In this document: piece by piece, positions 42,724 through 51,900 of the stretch | Layout: every line of letters begins with the position of its first letter | How positions within the stretch are numbered: position 1 is the stretch's first letter | NCBI GenBank assembly: GCA_963678305.2 | Contig: CAXXVV010000015.1 | Coordinates: 124,001 to 188,000, forward strand | Source: G963676655 sp963678305 | GTDB lineage: Bacteria > Verrucomicrobiota > Lentisphaeria > Victivallales > Victivallaceae | Length of the DNA stretch: 64,000 nucleotides | Direction: 5' to 3' | Position numbers and translations under genes: made by a program | The notes under the pieces: generated by a model | The model's input: only the letters and a program-made list of their open reading frames with translations | Told to the model about the DNA's origin: nothing | Databases searched by the model: none

Positions 42724-45700
42724 TTATCGGGTTATCGTGACAATCGTGTAGTTGCGTGATTTAACCGGGACTGTAAAGGCATCGTTTGACAGCTTCAGAA
42801 TTTTTCCGCTGCGCAGGTCTGTTACAGTCAGTTTTTTACCGGTTAACCCCAGCTTCGCCAAATCCACGGTAACTTTCACTGTTTGGGATTTGTCCAGATA
42901 ATTGCCGATGCCGATGGCGGCCCCGGTGGCGGTTTTATATACGGTCGCGTAGGCGCGTTTGCCTTCGGCTTTGACCGGACAGCCTTTTTCCCAGTAACAG
43001 ATAGAGGTTACGTCCGGGCCGGTTATTCCGGCTTTTTTGCGCAACGCCCAGTATTCCTCGGCGGCTCCCTGATTGCAGTAGCTGCCGGATATCACGACGT
43101 CATTCAAAAGCCCTATTGTAAACAGGCTGTCTGCCAGTTCCGGACGTTTTTCATCAGACTTTTTCTTCGAACCGCGGATGAATTGCGGCAGGAATACGTG
43201 ACTCAGACCGGAGGTGCGATTGCCTAGTTCATAGCGCCAGGCTTTCGGGTCCAGATCATTCACGTAGAACCAGTCGTTTTTATAAAGGTTATGGGAGAAT
43301 TGTTCGCCTGGATAAAAATAGTCGTTGAAGGCGTGATACGGCAGGACCAACGCATCATGGGCGTGATTCCAGCGCTTGCCGTATGACCCGTCAAAATTTT
43401 TGTGATTACGACAAATCGTCAGCAAGCGCTTGTAATAACCGCGACGGTCAAGAATATCGTAGGTCACCCCTGAACGTCCGAATGCGTCATTCCGGTAACC
43501 GGAGTTGTGGTACTGATTCTTATCCGGATGCAGCCGGTCCATATCAGTGTAGATATTGGCTGTCGGCAACTGGTCCAGGGCTTGGTTGGCATGCCACATG
43601 ACGTAATCAGTATACGAGCTGTTTTGAGACACCGGCTGCAGAGCATAAGTATTTTTTGAACCGGGATTGAACGGGCGTTTCGGAGTTCTCATATTATAGA
43701 ATGTGGCGCCAAACGGGTTTGACCATTTTTTCTGGAAAAAATCAAATGCCGGGTTGGAGTCAGGCGTGCTGCATGCCCCGATATACAGGAATGTCTGGAT
43801 TCCTTTGTTATGAAAGTTCTCATTCAGGTACTTGGTGCTGGCCTCGGGCATTGCCACGTCAGACAATCCCATTTGTTTGGAGTAGGCGGTATTCCAGTTG
43901 TTGGTTGTGATGCCTTTCCACCAGGATCTGGTGATGTTATTGATTCCGCGCCAGCCTTCTACCAGAGGACGTACCGGGGTTGCCTGGAAGCCGAAGACGT
44001 ATTGCATCGGTCTGGTTACTTTTGCCGGTTTCATCACAATTTGATAGGTAATTAAAGCACGTTTTGCATCGACCGAGATCACTACCGGTTTCTGCTTTTC
44101 AGTATAATTCCAGTTGGCGTCAGAATTGAAGAACCAGTCAAAACCTTCATATTCGTTGCCGACCCAGATATAGGGTTCGAAACTGCTGGTCCATTCTTTA
44201 CCGTTCCATTCCTGACGTTTCGGTTTGCGGATTGCTTTGACCAGATCACTGCGCAACGGAATAGTCAGGGTGAGAGATTTTATATTCCAGCCGTTCTTCG
44301 GGGGAGTTACGGTCATTGTGGTTGCGGCCAGACCATCATATTCCATAAAGGTGTCAAATTTCACGACGCCCCCGAGCTTTCCGAAAACTCCGGTGCCGGT
44401 GAATTCAGCACGATTCGGTTTTTTCATGATCTGCTTGATGCCGGATACTTTGAAGTCGGCTTTCCCCTGAGCTGTGGTCAGCGTCATGGCGACTTTCCCG
44501 GCGAGCTGCTCTTTTCCGGCGTTGATTATTTTTGCCGGGAAAGGTCCGTCAAGTTTGTAAGTTCGGTTCCAGATGGAGATTGAATCGTCGCGATTATATT
44601 TCAGTGGAGTCCAGGGTTTGAGTACCTGATCGGTTACTCCGGTTTTACTGGTCAGCCACGGGGTCGGTGGCTTGACTAGAGAGGCCGAGTTGCTTACCGG
44701 GGTAAGTCCCGGAGCAGATACAGTGAAGACGAAGTTGTATTTGCCGTCAATCCAATTGACCGGAATAGTGTAAGCTCCCTTGATGGATCTGATCTTGAAA
44801 CTGTGTTCCGATACTTTTTTATCAGGAGAAACTTCTTTGATGGTTATTTTGACTTTACCTGAACTGATCTTATGCAGGAACTCTTCACTAAGGTTACTGA
44901 CATCGGCTTCGATGGTCAATTTCTTTTCGAGTACATAAGGAATAAATTCCGCTTCAACCGGTTCTTTAACAAAGAAATGGATCGGATAGAGCATCAGCAA
45001 CTGGTTGCCGGCCGGATCGAGGACCCTGAATTCAGCAGTTGAGTCTTTAAAGCCCTTAAATGCTAGTTTTTTGTCTGATCCTTTTTTGCCGGCTATGGTT
45101 ATTTCGCCTTTTTCAGAGGCTTTGTGCGACGATTTGACCTGCCAGGTGCATTTGACCGGAGCTGAACCCGGATTCTTTACATCCAACGCGACAGCTCCGG
45201 CGTTGACACCGCTGCCGAGAGACAGTTTGACGCCGGATTTTCGGGCGGAGAAGTTGAGATAGCCGTGGCCTTTTTCAAAGGCCCCCATGAAATTGGCCCA
45301 GGCCGTGTATTCCGGTTGAAAAGGCGGTTTGCGATACCAGTCGCGGCAGATCTGGGCTTTCCAGGTGTCTCCTGCTTTCGGAGCTTTGCCGTAATTGCTG
45401 AACGGGATTACCATTTCCATCGACCACTTGTCTTTGCCAATGAATGCCTTGCGCTGATATTTTCCGTTCCACTTTTTATTTTTGCCGTGACCGTCATATA
45501 CTGCGCCCGCGGCATTTACAATCAGCTGGTAATGTTCGGAAGTATTTTTCCCGGGCCAGATGAAAACTTCGTAGGAGTCGTCTTCCCATATTTTTCCGTC
45601 CTGATTTTTATTCAGGGCTTTTGGTATGCCGGGAGATTCAAAACCCAGATAAAGGTTTTCAGAGTCCCAAAGTACCGACGCAAAAGCAGCTTTGTTGGCG

Positions 45701-46593
45701 GTAAATGAATCCTGCTTCACCCGGATCGGGAAACGTGACGCGTTTTTCCAGGCCGCATCATCCAGTTTGCCGTCAAGTTTAATTTTTCCGGACAGCATGG
45801 GAACCAGGGTTTCGGGTCGGCTGGTCTTGCCGGACAACAAGGCCTGGTCGGCAGCATAGTTTTGCATAATCTGTTCTGAGGACAGGACGCCGTCGTAGAT
45901 CTTGAATTCATCCATAATAGTCCGGTCATCCGGGTTATGGGTTGTCTTTTTGGGACCGGTCCATATTGCATCGATATAGAAGTAATCTTTTTCCATTGCC
46001 GGGAATTCAACATTCGGCAAAGTCTTTTTTCCCTTCAACTGGCCGTCGACATAAACCCGCATGGTGGTGCTGTCCCAGCAGGCGTCGATCTTGTGCCATT
46101 CACCGGGTTTCCATTTCAGCGGAGTCAAAACGCTGAATGACTTGAACCCGGAAGTCTTACGTTCGCCGAACTGACAATAGAGGCCGACTCCGCCGCCGCC
46201 GGTATATGCGCCTGGTACGTAAAGCTGTATCCGGAACAGAGGATTGCGGCTTGCCGCCTGAAAGAAATATTGATAACGCTTATCCTGCCAGCCCCAGTTG
46301 AGCGGAGTTACCCACATGGATATTGTGGCGGCTTTCATGTTCATGTTTCCGGCTATTTTGTAGCGGCAGCGTTCGCCTTTTTCCATCAGCAGGCCGCTTT
46401 TCCGGATTCCCTTGGTGGCGCGCAGTTCAAGATTGGCCTTAAGACTGGATTTTTTATCCCCGCCGCCCACATCGGCATCTGCGGTGAAACGGTCAAATGA
46501 GGCGTGGAAGATCAATTTCGCCTTAGTGTCTTTTGCAGACATTGCTGATACAGCAATGAGCAACATGGTCGATAGAAAAAGTTTCTTTGTCAT
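42724..46593 (-). CDS. Secreted multi-domain glycoside hydrolase-like protein (LamG, CBM9-like, DUF6067-like)
   Basis: A 1289-residue exported protein. A signal peptide (1-20) is followed by a LamG/concanavalin-type domain (about 27-245, with MDEFKIYDGVLSSEQI at its end), a DOMON/CBM9-like carbohydrate-binding domain (about 262-450, LDGKLDDAAWKNA start), two beta-sandwich regions and a C-terminal half (about 690-1289) resembling the putative glycoside hydrolases of DUF6067 found in Lentisphaerae and Bacteroidetes. Catalytic acids cannot be named from sequence alone; the TDMDR segment in the predicted barrel is a candidate. GGAG precedes the ATG. The gene lies downstream of a pseudopilin gene and a GntR-LacI regulator and is likely controlled by a sugar signal. 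Confidence 0.8.
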   Translation of the reverse strand: MTKKLFLSTMLLIAVSAMSAKDTKAKLIFHASFDRFTADADVGGGDKKSSLKANLELRATKGIRKSGLLMEKGERCRYKIAGNMNMKAATISMWVTPLNWGWQDKRYQYFFQAASRNPLFRIQLYVPGAYTGGGGVGLYCQFGERKTSGFKSFSVLTPLKWKPGEWHKIDACWDSTTMRVYVDGQLKGKKTLPNVEFPAMEKDYFYIDAIWTGPKKTTHNPDDRTIMDEFKIYDGVLSSEQIMQNYAADQALLSGKTSRPETLVPMLSGKIKLDGKLDDAAWKNASRFPIRVKQDSFTANKAAFASVLWDSENLYLGFESPGIPKALNKNQDGKIWEDDSYEVFIWPGKNTSEHYQLIVNAAGAVYDGHGKNKKWNGKYQRKAFIGKDKWSMEMVIPFSNYGKAPKAGDTWKAQICRDWYRKPPFQPEYTAWANFMGAFEKGHGYLNFSARKSGVKLSLGSGVNAGAVALDVKNPGSAPVKCTWQVKSSHKASEKGEITIAGKKGSDKKLAFKGFKDSTAEFRVLDPAGNQLLMLYPIHFFVKEPVEAEFIPYVLEKKLTIEADVSNLSEEFLHKISSGKVKITIKEVSPDKKVSEHSFKIRSIKGAYTIPVNWIDGKYNFVFTVSAPGLTPVSNSASLVKPPTPWLTSKTGVTDQVLKPWTPLKYNRDDSISIWNRTYKLDGPFPAKIINAGKEQLAGKVAMTLTTAQGKADFKVSGIKQIMKKPNRAEFTGTGVFGKLGGVVKFDTFMEYDGLAATTMTVTPPKNGWNIKSLTLTIPLRSDLVKAIRKPKRQEWNGKEWTSSFEPYIWVGNEYEGFDWFFNSDANWNYTEKQKPVVISVDAKRALITYQIVMKPAKVTRPMQYVFGFQATPVRPLVEGWRGINNITRSWWKGITTNNWNTAYSKQMGLSDVAMPEASTKYLNENFHNKGIQTFLYIGACSTPDSNPAFDFFQKKWSNPFGATFYNMRTPKRPFNPGSKNTYALQPVSQNSSYTDYVMWHANQALDQLPTANIYTDMDRLHPDKNQYHNSGYRNDAFGRSGVTYDILDRRGYYKRLLTICRNHKNFDGSYGKRWNHAHDALVLPYHAFNDYFYPGEQFSHNLYKNDWFYVNDLDPKAWRYELGNRTSGLSHVFLPQFIRGSKKKSDEKRPELADSLFTIGLLNDVVISGSYCNQGAAEEYWALRKKAGITGPDVTSICYWEKGCPVKAEGKRAYATVYKTATGAAIGIGNYLDKSQTVKVTVDLAKLGLTGKKLTVTDLRSGKILKLSNDAFTVPVKSRNYTIVTITR

Positions 46594-46813
46594 AAATGCT
46601 CCTCTGATGATTTATGAAATGATTTTGTTTTTAGAGTTATTATGTAATAAATCGTATTTATTAATAAAATTTCGCTTTTAGTCAGGGCTATCCCCGATGC
46701 ACGCATCGGGGTATTTTCAACCGACCTTGTCTTCCCCGCTTCCGTAGCACAAAGTGCGGAGTTTAAAGCGAAACATCGCACCGGGACGTTCCCGGCGCCA
46801 TTCGCCGTACGGA
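46594..46813. other. Intergenic region with two strong inverted repeats
   Basis: CCCCGATG-CACG-CATCGGGG at 46693-46712 and CCGGGA-CGT-TCCCGG at 46782-46796 are perfect short hairpins without a T-run on either strand. They may reduce transcription from the pseudopilin gene into the hydrolase gene or stabilise mRNA ends, or belong to a repeat family. Confidence 0.5.
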
Positions 46814-47488
46814 TTAATGCTGAACAATATAATTATCCATGGTCACGCCTTCGCGCTTGTGCGACTCAACATGCCCGTCGCCGATCAGTACGTTCATTCT
46901 GCCGTTGAGTCCTTCGCCGGTTCCGTCGCCGTGAATAAATCCGGCTCTGGTCGGTGTGTTCTGAAAAGTATATCCGGTATATGCGCCGGTGTTGTTCGCG
47001 TCGGTGATCCAGAATATCCTGCCGATATTTTTTACTTTAACCATCTTCCAGGATTCCGTATTGGTCCCATTTGGTTGTGATAGATAGTAGCTGACTGAAT
47101 AACTGTAATATTTTAGGAGATAACTTGTTCCGTAAGGTTCTTTTGAGTGGGATGGGCAGCCGTTTATATATCCGCCGTAATTCCATTTATCCTGTTTTGC
47201 TCCGGGCAGATACGAATCGCGGGGGTAGCTGAAATAATAATGCCAGGTTCCGGGACTAGTCGCGTTGGTTCTGGTTACGTATGTCGGAATAAAATAACCG
47301 TTCATTTCATCGGCGTAAAATGCGGTCCAGGTCCCCCATTGCTTTAGATTATTGGTACACGCAATCGCCCTGGCTTTGTCTCTGGCTGAGTTAAGAGCTG
47401 GTAACAGCATGCTGGCTAAAATGGCGATAATTGCTATTACTACGAGTAGTTCAATTAGTGTGAATTTGTTTGACTTCATGGTTTTCAT
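46814..47488 (-). CDS. Pseudopilin-like protein with H-X9-DG type C-terminus
   Basis: A 224-residue type II secretion pseudopilin-like protein. KFTLIELLVVIAIIAILASMLLPAL (written here in parts: FTLIE followed by a hydrophobic helix) spans residues 8-32; the Glu at +5 is present, but the residue before the cleavage site is Lys, not Gly. The C-terminus has IGDGHVESH, the end of the H-X9-DG pattern typical of PVC prepilin-like proteins. AAGGAG precedes the ATG. It lies 15 bp after the regulator gene. Confidence 0.88.
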   Translation of the reverse strand: MKTMKSNKFTLIELLVVIAIIAILASMLLPALNSARDKARAIACTNNLKQWGTWTAFYADEMNGYFIPTYVTRTNATSPGTWHYYFSYPRDSYLPGAKQDKWNYGGYINGCPSHSKEPYGTSYLLKYYSYSVSYYLSQPNGTNTESWKMVKVKNIGRIFWITDANNTGAYTGYTFQNTPTRAGFIHGDGTGEGLNGRMNVLIGDGHVESHKREGVTMDNYIVQH

Positions 47489-47503
47489 TTTTTCTCCTTT
47501 AGA

Positions 47504-48604
47504 TTATAGGTTAATAGTTGATTGTCCGATAATAAGTTCAGCCGGAACTATGGTTGATTCCGGAATATTCATGTTATTTAATATTTTATTGGCAAGCAGT
47601 CTGCAACTGGTTTTTCCGATTTCATAATATGGGATGTGGACATGGGTCAATAATGGAGTTGTCGGTCGGATTTTCATGTCATTGGCATAACCCATTACCA
47701 TAAAATCTTTCGGAATGTTCCACTGCCGTTCATTTGCCAGACGGAGCAGGGCGAATGAAACCACCGGGGTTGTGCAGAAAAATGCATCCGGCAGTATTGC
47801 TCTATCATTCGGAATTGCATTCTTAAGGTTTTCATAGATAACGTCTTCCTCATGCTCGAGAGCTAATCTTTTTGGTGCAACATTGATGACTTTAAAATTT
47901 GATTTTGACTTGAATACTTGGCTGACGGCCTGTTCTTTTTCCGGCAATGAAATGCTGGTGGCCTCACTGCTGAGCAGAATAACGCTCCGACAGCCGCAAT
48001 CCCAAATATAGCGGGCAGCTTTGAGACACATCTCGGTCCGGTTGTAAACTACAGTTGGCCGATCATCTTCCCCCCCCATACTCAAAAAGGGGAAATTGGA
48101 TTTCTTCAGTTCTATTTTCAAATCACGCAACTGCCAACTGGTAAAGACCGCGCCGTCAAAATCTTTGCTTAATCTTTGCGCTATTAATTCACAAGCGTCG
48201 TTTTCCCGGCAATGGACGAATGATAATTCCGAGTTGAATTCTACTCCGGCTTCGATCAGACCGTTTTGCATCTCGTATGACGCCATCCAGTTGGCGTAAT
48301 GCAGGCATTCACGCGAAATTGATGCTTCTGGAAATACCAGGGCCAGACGTATTGCCCGCTTTTCCTGGCGAATGAACGCGCCGCGCGAGGGAATGCGCTC
48401 GATCAAGCCTTCTTCTTCGAGTTGCTGCAGGGCGTTTCGTGCCGTTCCGCGGCTGATCTTTAACTGTTCGGCCAACGCTCTTTCACCCGGAAGTTTTGAC
48501 CCGGGTTTCAATTTGCCGGTTCGCATCTGGCGAATCAGCCAGTCCCGGGTCTGACGATGCAGAAAATCTTTTTTTGTATTACAGATTGTTGTCGCTTGAA
48601 CCAT
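47504..48604 (-). CDS. GntR-LacI chimeric transcriptional regulator
   Basis: A 366-residue regulator with a GntR winged helix (about 12-80, LPGERALAEQLKIS) and a LacI-type sugar-binding domain (about 88-360). A perfect 16-bp palindrome covers the expected transcription start of its own consensus promoter, indicating autorepression. It heads the operon with the pseudopilin gene and probably the large hydrolase gene, so the ligand is likely a sugar released by that enzyme. Confidence 0.9.
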   Translation of the reverse strand: MVQATTICNTKKDFLHRQTRDWLIRQMRTGKLKPGSKLPGERALAEQLKISRGTARNALQQLEEEGLIERIPSRGAFIRQEKRAIRLALVFPEASISRECLHYANWMASYEMQNGLIEAGVEFNSELSFVHCRENDACELIAQRLSKDFDGAVFTSWQLRDLKIELKKSNFPFLSMGGEDDRPTVVYNRTEMCLKAARYIWDCGCRSVILLSSEATSISLPEKEQAVSQVFKSKSNFKVINVAPKRLALEHEEDVIYENLKNAIPNDRAILPDAFFCTTPVVSFALLRLANERQWNIPKDFMVMGYANDMKIRPTTPLLTHVHIPYYEIGKTSCRLLANKILNNMNIPESTIVPAELIIGQSTINL

Positions 48605-48635
48605 ATTTTATCCCTGAAAAATTTTAAAAACATGT

Positions 48636-48651
48636 ACCGGTATATACCGGT
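48636..48651. promoter_or_regulatory. Operator of the GntR-LacI regulator
   Basis: ACCGGTATATACCGGT is a perfect 16-bp palindrome lying 9 bp beyond the -10 box and over the likely transcription start, the classic place for repression. Confidence 0.7.
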
Positions 48652-48660
48652 TGTTTTTTT

Positions 48661-48689
48661 ATTATAGTTGATGAAACGCCGTCTGTCAA
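48661..48689 (-). promoter_or_regulatory. Consensus promoter of the GntR-LacI regulator
   Basis: On the minus strand TTGACA, a 17-bp spacer and TATAAT are a perfect sigma-70 match. Confidence 0.7.
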
Positions 48690-48739
48690 TACCTGACCAG
48701 CAAAAAAGATTTTTTTATTTTTAGAGGGAAGTGATTAAA

Positions 48740-50299
48740 TTAAGAGACAACCCTGCCGTTTTGTCCGATGACGGTTTGGTTATCAAAGCTCAATTGGCCG
48801 TTGACCCAGACTTTATACACCCCGGTTGCCGGAGAGTGCGGTTCGCTGAAATCAGCTAATGAAGCATATTCGTCCGGATCGATTAAAACCAGGTCGGCAT
48901 AATAACCAGGACGGATTATTCCACGTTCCCGCAATTGAAAGATTATTGCCGGCAGCGAGGTCATTTTGCGGATGATCCGTTCGGTTGACATGGCATCATG
49001 CAGCAGACGGAAAAACTTTGGAAAAGACCCGAATCCGCGCGGATGGCTGCGTCCGAGTTCATAGGTAAACGGCCGGGCCGTTTCGTCCGAACCGCAGCAA
49101 CAGCGGGCATCGGCAATGATCGACATCATGTTCCTGCCGCTCATGCCCTTGAATGCGGCCATCGCGTTGACCGCGTCTTCACGGAGGATATTCAGACAGA
49201 ATTCAGCTGGAGTCAAACCCAGTTTTCCGGCCCCGTCGAAAATGCTTTGGCCGAAAAGCGTTTGACAGAATTCCGCTTGCGAACCTACCAGCCGTACGTT
49301 GCGCCAGCGGTCAGCGTCAAACTGGTTTAGTGAAATCAGGATTCTTTTGTATAGTTTCGGGCCTGCCTGGAGATCGCGCTGCAGAGACACATCGTCCAGC
49401 TCATTATAAGGCCCGGGCAGGACCGTACTTAACGAGGTCATCGATTCAATATATGGATAGCGGTCGAAGGTTATCCGCATACCGGTTGGCGGCGAACCTA
49501 TGATATCCATCACTTCCGGCAGCTTGTGCCAGTTGGTTTTGCCGCCGGTCTTGAGATGGCTGATATGCAGCCGTTTTATTCCGGCCTTTCCAGCCATGCC
49601 GATGGTTTCCAACAGGGCCTCGACCAATTCCCGGCTCTCACTGCGCAGGTGAACTGTACATACCTTCTCATACTCGGCGACGACCCGCATCAGCGCGATT
49701 ATTTCGTCCGTATCCGCAAAACAACCCGGGGTGTAAAGCAACCCGAGAGACAGTCCGGCTGCGCCGGCATCCAGACAGTTTCGGAGCAATTGCCCCATCG
49801 CGGCAATTTCAGTTGCCGTCGCCTCGCCTTCCTCGTAACCGCGAACCGCGGCCCGCAGGGAATTATGGCCGACCAGGAAGGCTGAATTAATTGCCGGGCG
49901 GCATTCATTTATTGCTTCTGCGTATTCACTGAAGGAATGCCAGATTATCGGTTTGTTATATCTTTTATAAAGAGCTTGCAAGTGGTCGCGGTTTAGTTCT
50001 GTTACCGGAAAAGCTGAAAGTCCGCAGTTGCCGTTAATTTCCGTTGTGACGCCCTGAGAAATTTTGCCTTCCGCTTTCGGGGCCGCGGTCAGGGATAGAT
50101 CTGAATGAGCATGACAGTCTATAAATCCGGGAACCAGTGTCAGCCCGGTCGCGTCGATAACCTTGCAATCCGGCGGACCTGTAATATTCGATTTGACCTC
50201 GATTATCCGGTCGTTGACCACCAGCACGTCCGCGTTGAAGGCTGGATTTCCGCTGCCGTCGATGATATTGGAATTTTTTATCAGGTATCTGGTTGTCAC
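48740..50299 (-). CDS. D-aminoacylase / N-acyl-D-amino-acid deacylase
   Basis: A 519-residue amidohydrolase that removes acyl groups from N-acyl-D-amino acids or hydrolyses related amides. DCHAHSDLSL (about residues 60-69) holds the HxH metal ligands, HLRSES and HISHLKTGG supply further ligands, and the NGNCGLS segment is typical of D-aminoacylases. It starts at GTG, with GGAAG upstream. The gene stands alone between the regulator and a divergent small gene. D-amino acids from peptidoglycan are plausible substrates. Confidence 0.88.
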   Translation of the reverse strand: MTTRYLIKNSNIIDGSGNPAFNADVLVVNDRIIEVKSNITGPPDCKVIDATGLTLVPGFIDCHAHSDLSLTAAPKAEGKISQGVTTEINGNCGLSAFPVTELNRDHLQALYKRYNKPIIWHSFSEYAEAINECRPAINSAFLVGHNSLRAAVRGYEEGEATATEIAAMGQLLRNCLDAGAAGLSLGLLYTPGCFADTDEIIALMRVVAEYEKVCTVHLRSESRELVEALLETIGMAGKAGIKRLHISHLKTGGKTNWHKLPEVMDIIGSPPTGMRITFDRYPYIESMTSLSTVLPGPYNELDDVSLQRDLQAGPKLYKRILISLNQFDADRWRNVRLVGSQAEFCQTLFGQSIFDGAGKLGLTPAEFCLNILREDAVNAMAAFKGMSGRNMMSIIADARCCCGSDETARPFTYELGRSHPRGFGSFPKFFRLLHDAMSTERIIRKMTSLPAIIFQLRERGIIRPGYYADLVLIDPDEYASLADFSEPHSPATGVYKVWVNGQLSFDNQTVIGQNGRVVS

Positions 50300-50399
50300 T
50301 TCGAGCTTCCGGTTATTTTCGTTTTATTTTTGTAAACAGACATTCACAATTTGTTCAGTATTTGCCTGATTCAAGGTCGGAATATTTTCTTGTAAATAT

Positions 50400-50428
50400 T
50401 TGATTTTATTCAATTTGACAAGTATAAT
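50400..50428 (+). promoter_or_regulatory. Putative promoter of the single-TM protein gene
   Basis: TTGATT at 50400-50405, a 17-bp spacer and TATAAT at 50423-50428, about 46 bp before the gene start. Confidence 0.45.
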
Positions 50429-50474
50429 ATATATAGACTCGGCTTTTTTTGTCAAGATGACAAAAGGAAATAAA

Positions 50475-51014
50475 ATGAAGAAAAAGCATAAAAACAGATT
50501 ACTTCTGGTTGTGATACTGCTGATTGTTGGTATCGTTGCGTTTTTCTCTTATACCAGAGTTTATTCTGACGAATATGCGCTCGGGCTCTTCGGGCCGCTC
50601 CGCTCCGTGGTCAATGTCCAGTTCAAAGATAACGACGAAACCGTTGGAATTGCGTTTATTGACGCGTTGAACCGCCGGGTCGAATTCGCTTTTGACGGCG
50701 TTCCGCGAAAAGGCAAGGTTATCCAGGATGGCGAATGGCAGTTGTATGCCGGAGCAATTCATCCGAATAAAACAGGGGCGAAAGCTCTCCCTGTCGGCTG
50801 CGATGATGAGAAGTTCGTTACCTTTCTGGTCTTGAAATGGCTGCATCAGGAATGCGGTAATGACTGGCGGGACGCCGAACGCTACAACACCGCCAATTTT
50901 GTTAGAATGGTCGACATTCTTGCCAAGCGTCATCCGGAAATTGAAAGCCGGATACGTGACGCAAAACCCGCGCCGGTTACGACAGTTCAAAAAACTGTCA
51001 AAAAAGAGAAGTAG
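50475..51014 (+). CDS. Single-TM hypothetical protein
   Basis: A 179-residue protein with one N-terminal membrane segment (about 7-26) and a soluble remainder with no recognised family. The start at 50475 follows AAAGGAA; upstream ATGs in the same frame overlap the promoter. The C-terminus is Lys- and Pro-rich. Confidence 0.65.
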   Translation: MKKKHKNRLLLVVILLIVGIVAFFSYTRVYSDEYALGLFGPLRSVVNVQFKDNDETVGIAFIDALNRRVEFAFDGVPRKGKVIQDGEWQLYAGAIHPNKTGAKALPVGCDDEKFVTFLVLKWLHQECGNDWRDAERYNTANFVRMVDILAKRHPEIESRIRDAKPAPVTTVQKTVKKEK

Positions 51015-51077
51015 CAGCTCTTACCCATTGATATATCCGCGTTTACAGTTTTTTGCGCAAAAAAAACGCCTTTACTC

Positions 51078-51106
51078 TTGACGCGATGCGTTTTTTTTGA
51101 TATAAT
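51078..51106 (+). promoter_or_regulatory. Promoter of the HEAT-like gene
   Basis: TTGACG at 51078-51083, a 17-bp spacer and TATAAT at 51101-51106. The gene starts 182 bp further on, implying an unusually long leader that contains a TTTCAG/CTGAAA hairpin near 51250-51266. Confidence 0.55.
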
Positions 51107-51288
51107 TATTCCGGTAACAATTCATATTTGTTGTTTGTTAATAAGTTTTTGATCATAATTATCTATAACAAGATAAGCGCAGTATTTAAACATTAATCGA
51201 AGTCTGTGATGTTATAGAAAAATAAGCTTGACCGCTTATAAAATTATTTCAGTTTCACTGAAACCTTAAATAAGGAGATTACTTTACT

Positions 51289-51768
51289 ATGGGCCTTTTC
51301 GATTTATTCAAGCCGCGCTGGAAAAACAGCAATGTATTAGTCAGGTGTGACGCCGTTAACAAGCTTGAAGACCCTGAACTGTTAGCTGTTGTGGCTTGTG
51401 ACGATCCCAGCCCGAAAGTAAGGACGATAGCGGTTTCAAAACTGACCGACCAGGGGTTGCTGGCGGAAATTGCCGAGCAGGACGAATCGCATGAGGTATG
51501 CATGGCGGCCCTGAATAATATTGATCATTTCGCTTCTCTGATCAGGGTTGCGTCGAATACGAAAAGTGCCGGGGTTTCTGTTGCCGCGGTTGATCGTCTG
51601 AAAAAGGATGAATATCTTTTACAGGTTGCCAAAAAGACTGCTCACTTCAGCTCAAGTTCAAATGCGGTAACCCGGATTAAAGACAAAAAAATCCTGAACG
51701 AACTGCTTAGCGCTAAAATTGACGAAAGATTACGGCGGATTATCCGGAACCGGCTCGAGTCCATGTAG
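51289..51768 (+). CDS. Small HEAT-like repeat protein
   Basis: A 159-residue soluble protein made of short helical repeats of about 20-22 residues (patterns such as VRCDAVNKLEDPELLAVVA and VRTIAVSKLTDQGLLAEIA), resembling HEAT or variant leucine-rich repeats. Such proteins act as binding scaffolds. AAGGAG precedes the ATG. The gene is monocistronic, with its own promoter and terminator. Confidence 0.75.
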   Translation: MGLFDLFKPRWKNSNVLVRCDAVNKLEDPELLAVVACDDPSPKVRTIAVSKLTDQGLLAEIAEQDESHEVCMAALNNIDHFASLIRVASNTKSAGVSVAAVDRLKKDEYLLQVAKKTAHFSSSSNAVTRIKDKKILNELLSAKIDERLRRIIRNRLESM

Positions 51769-51787
51769 AATTCACTTTCCCATGATG

Positions 51788-51835
51788 AGAATTGAATCAT
51801 TTTCTAATGGTTCAATTCTTGATACTTTATTTTTC
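51788..51835 (+). terminator. Terminator after the HEAT-like gene
   Basis: A perfect 9-bp stem AGAATTGAA/TTCAATTCT (51788-51796 and 51811-51819) is followed by a T-rich stretch. A second smaller hairpin (CCCGGTG/CACGGG) follows at about 51836-51856. Confidence 0.55.
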
Positions 51836-51900
51836 CCGGTGTAATTTTCACGGGAGAATTGTATTTAAGCTTTGCAGCTTGATATTTACGGAACCGAAAT

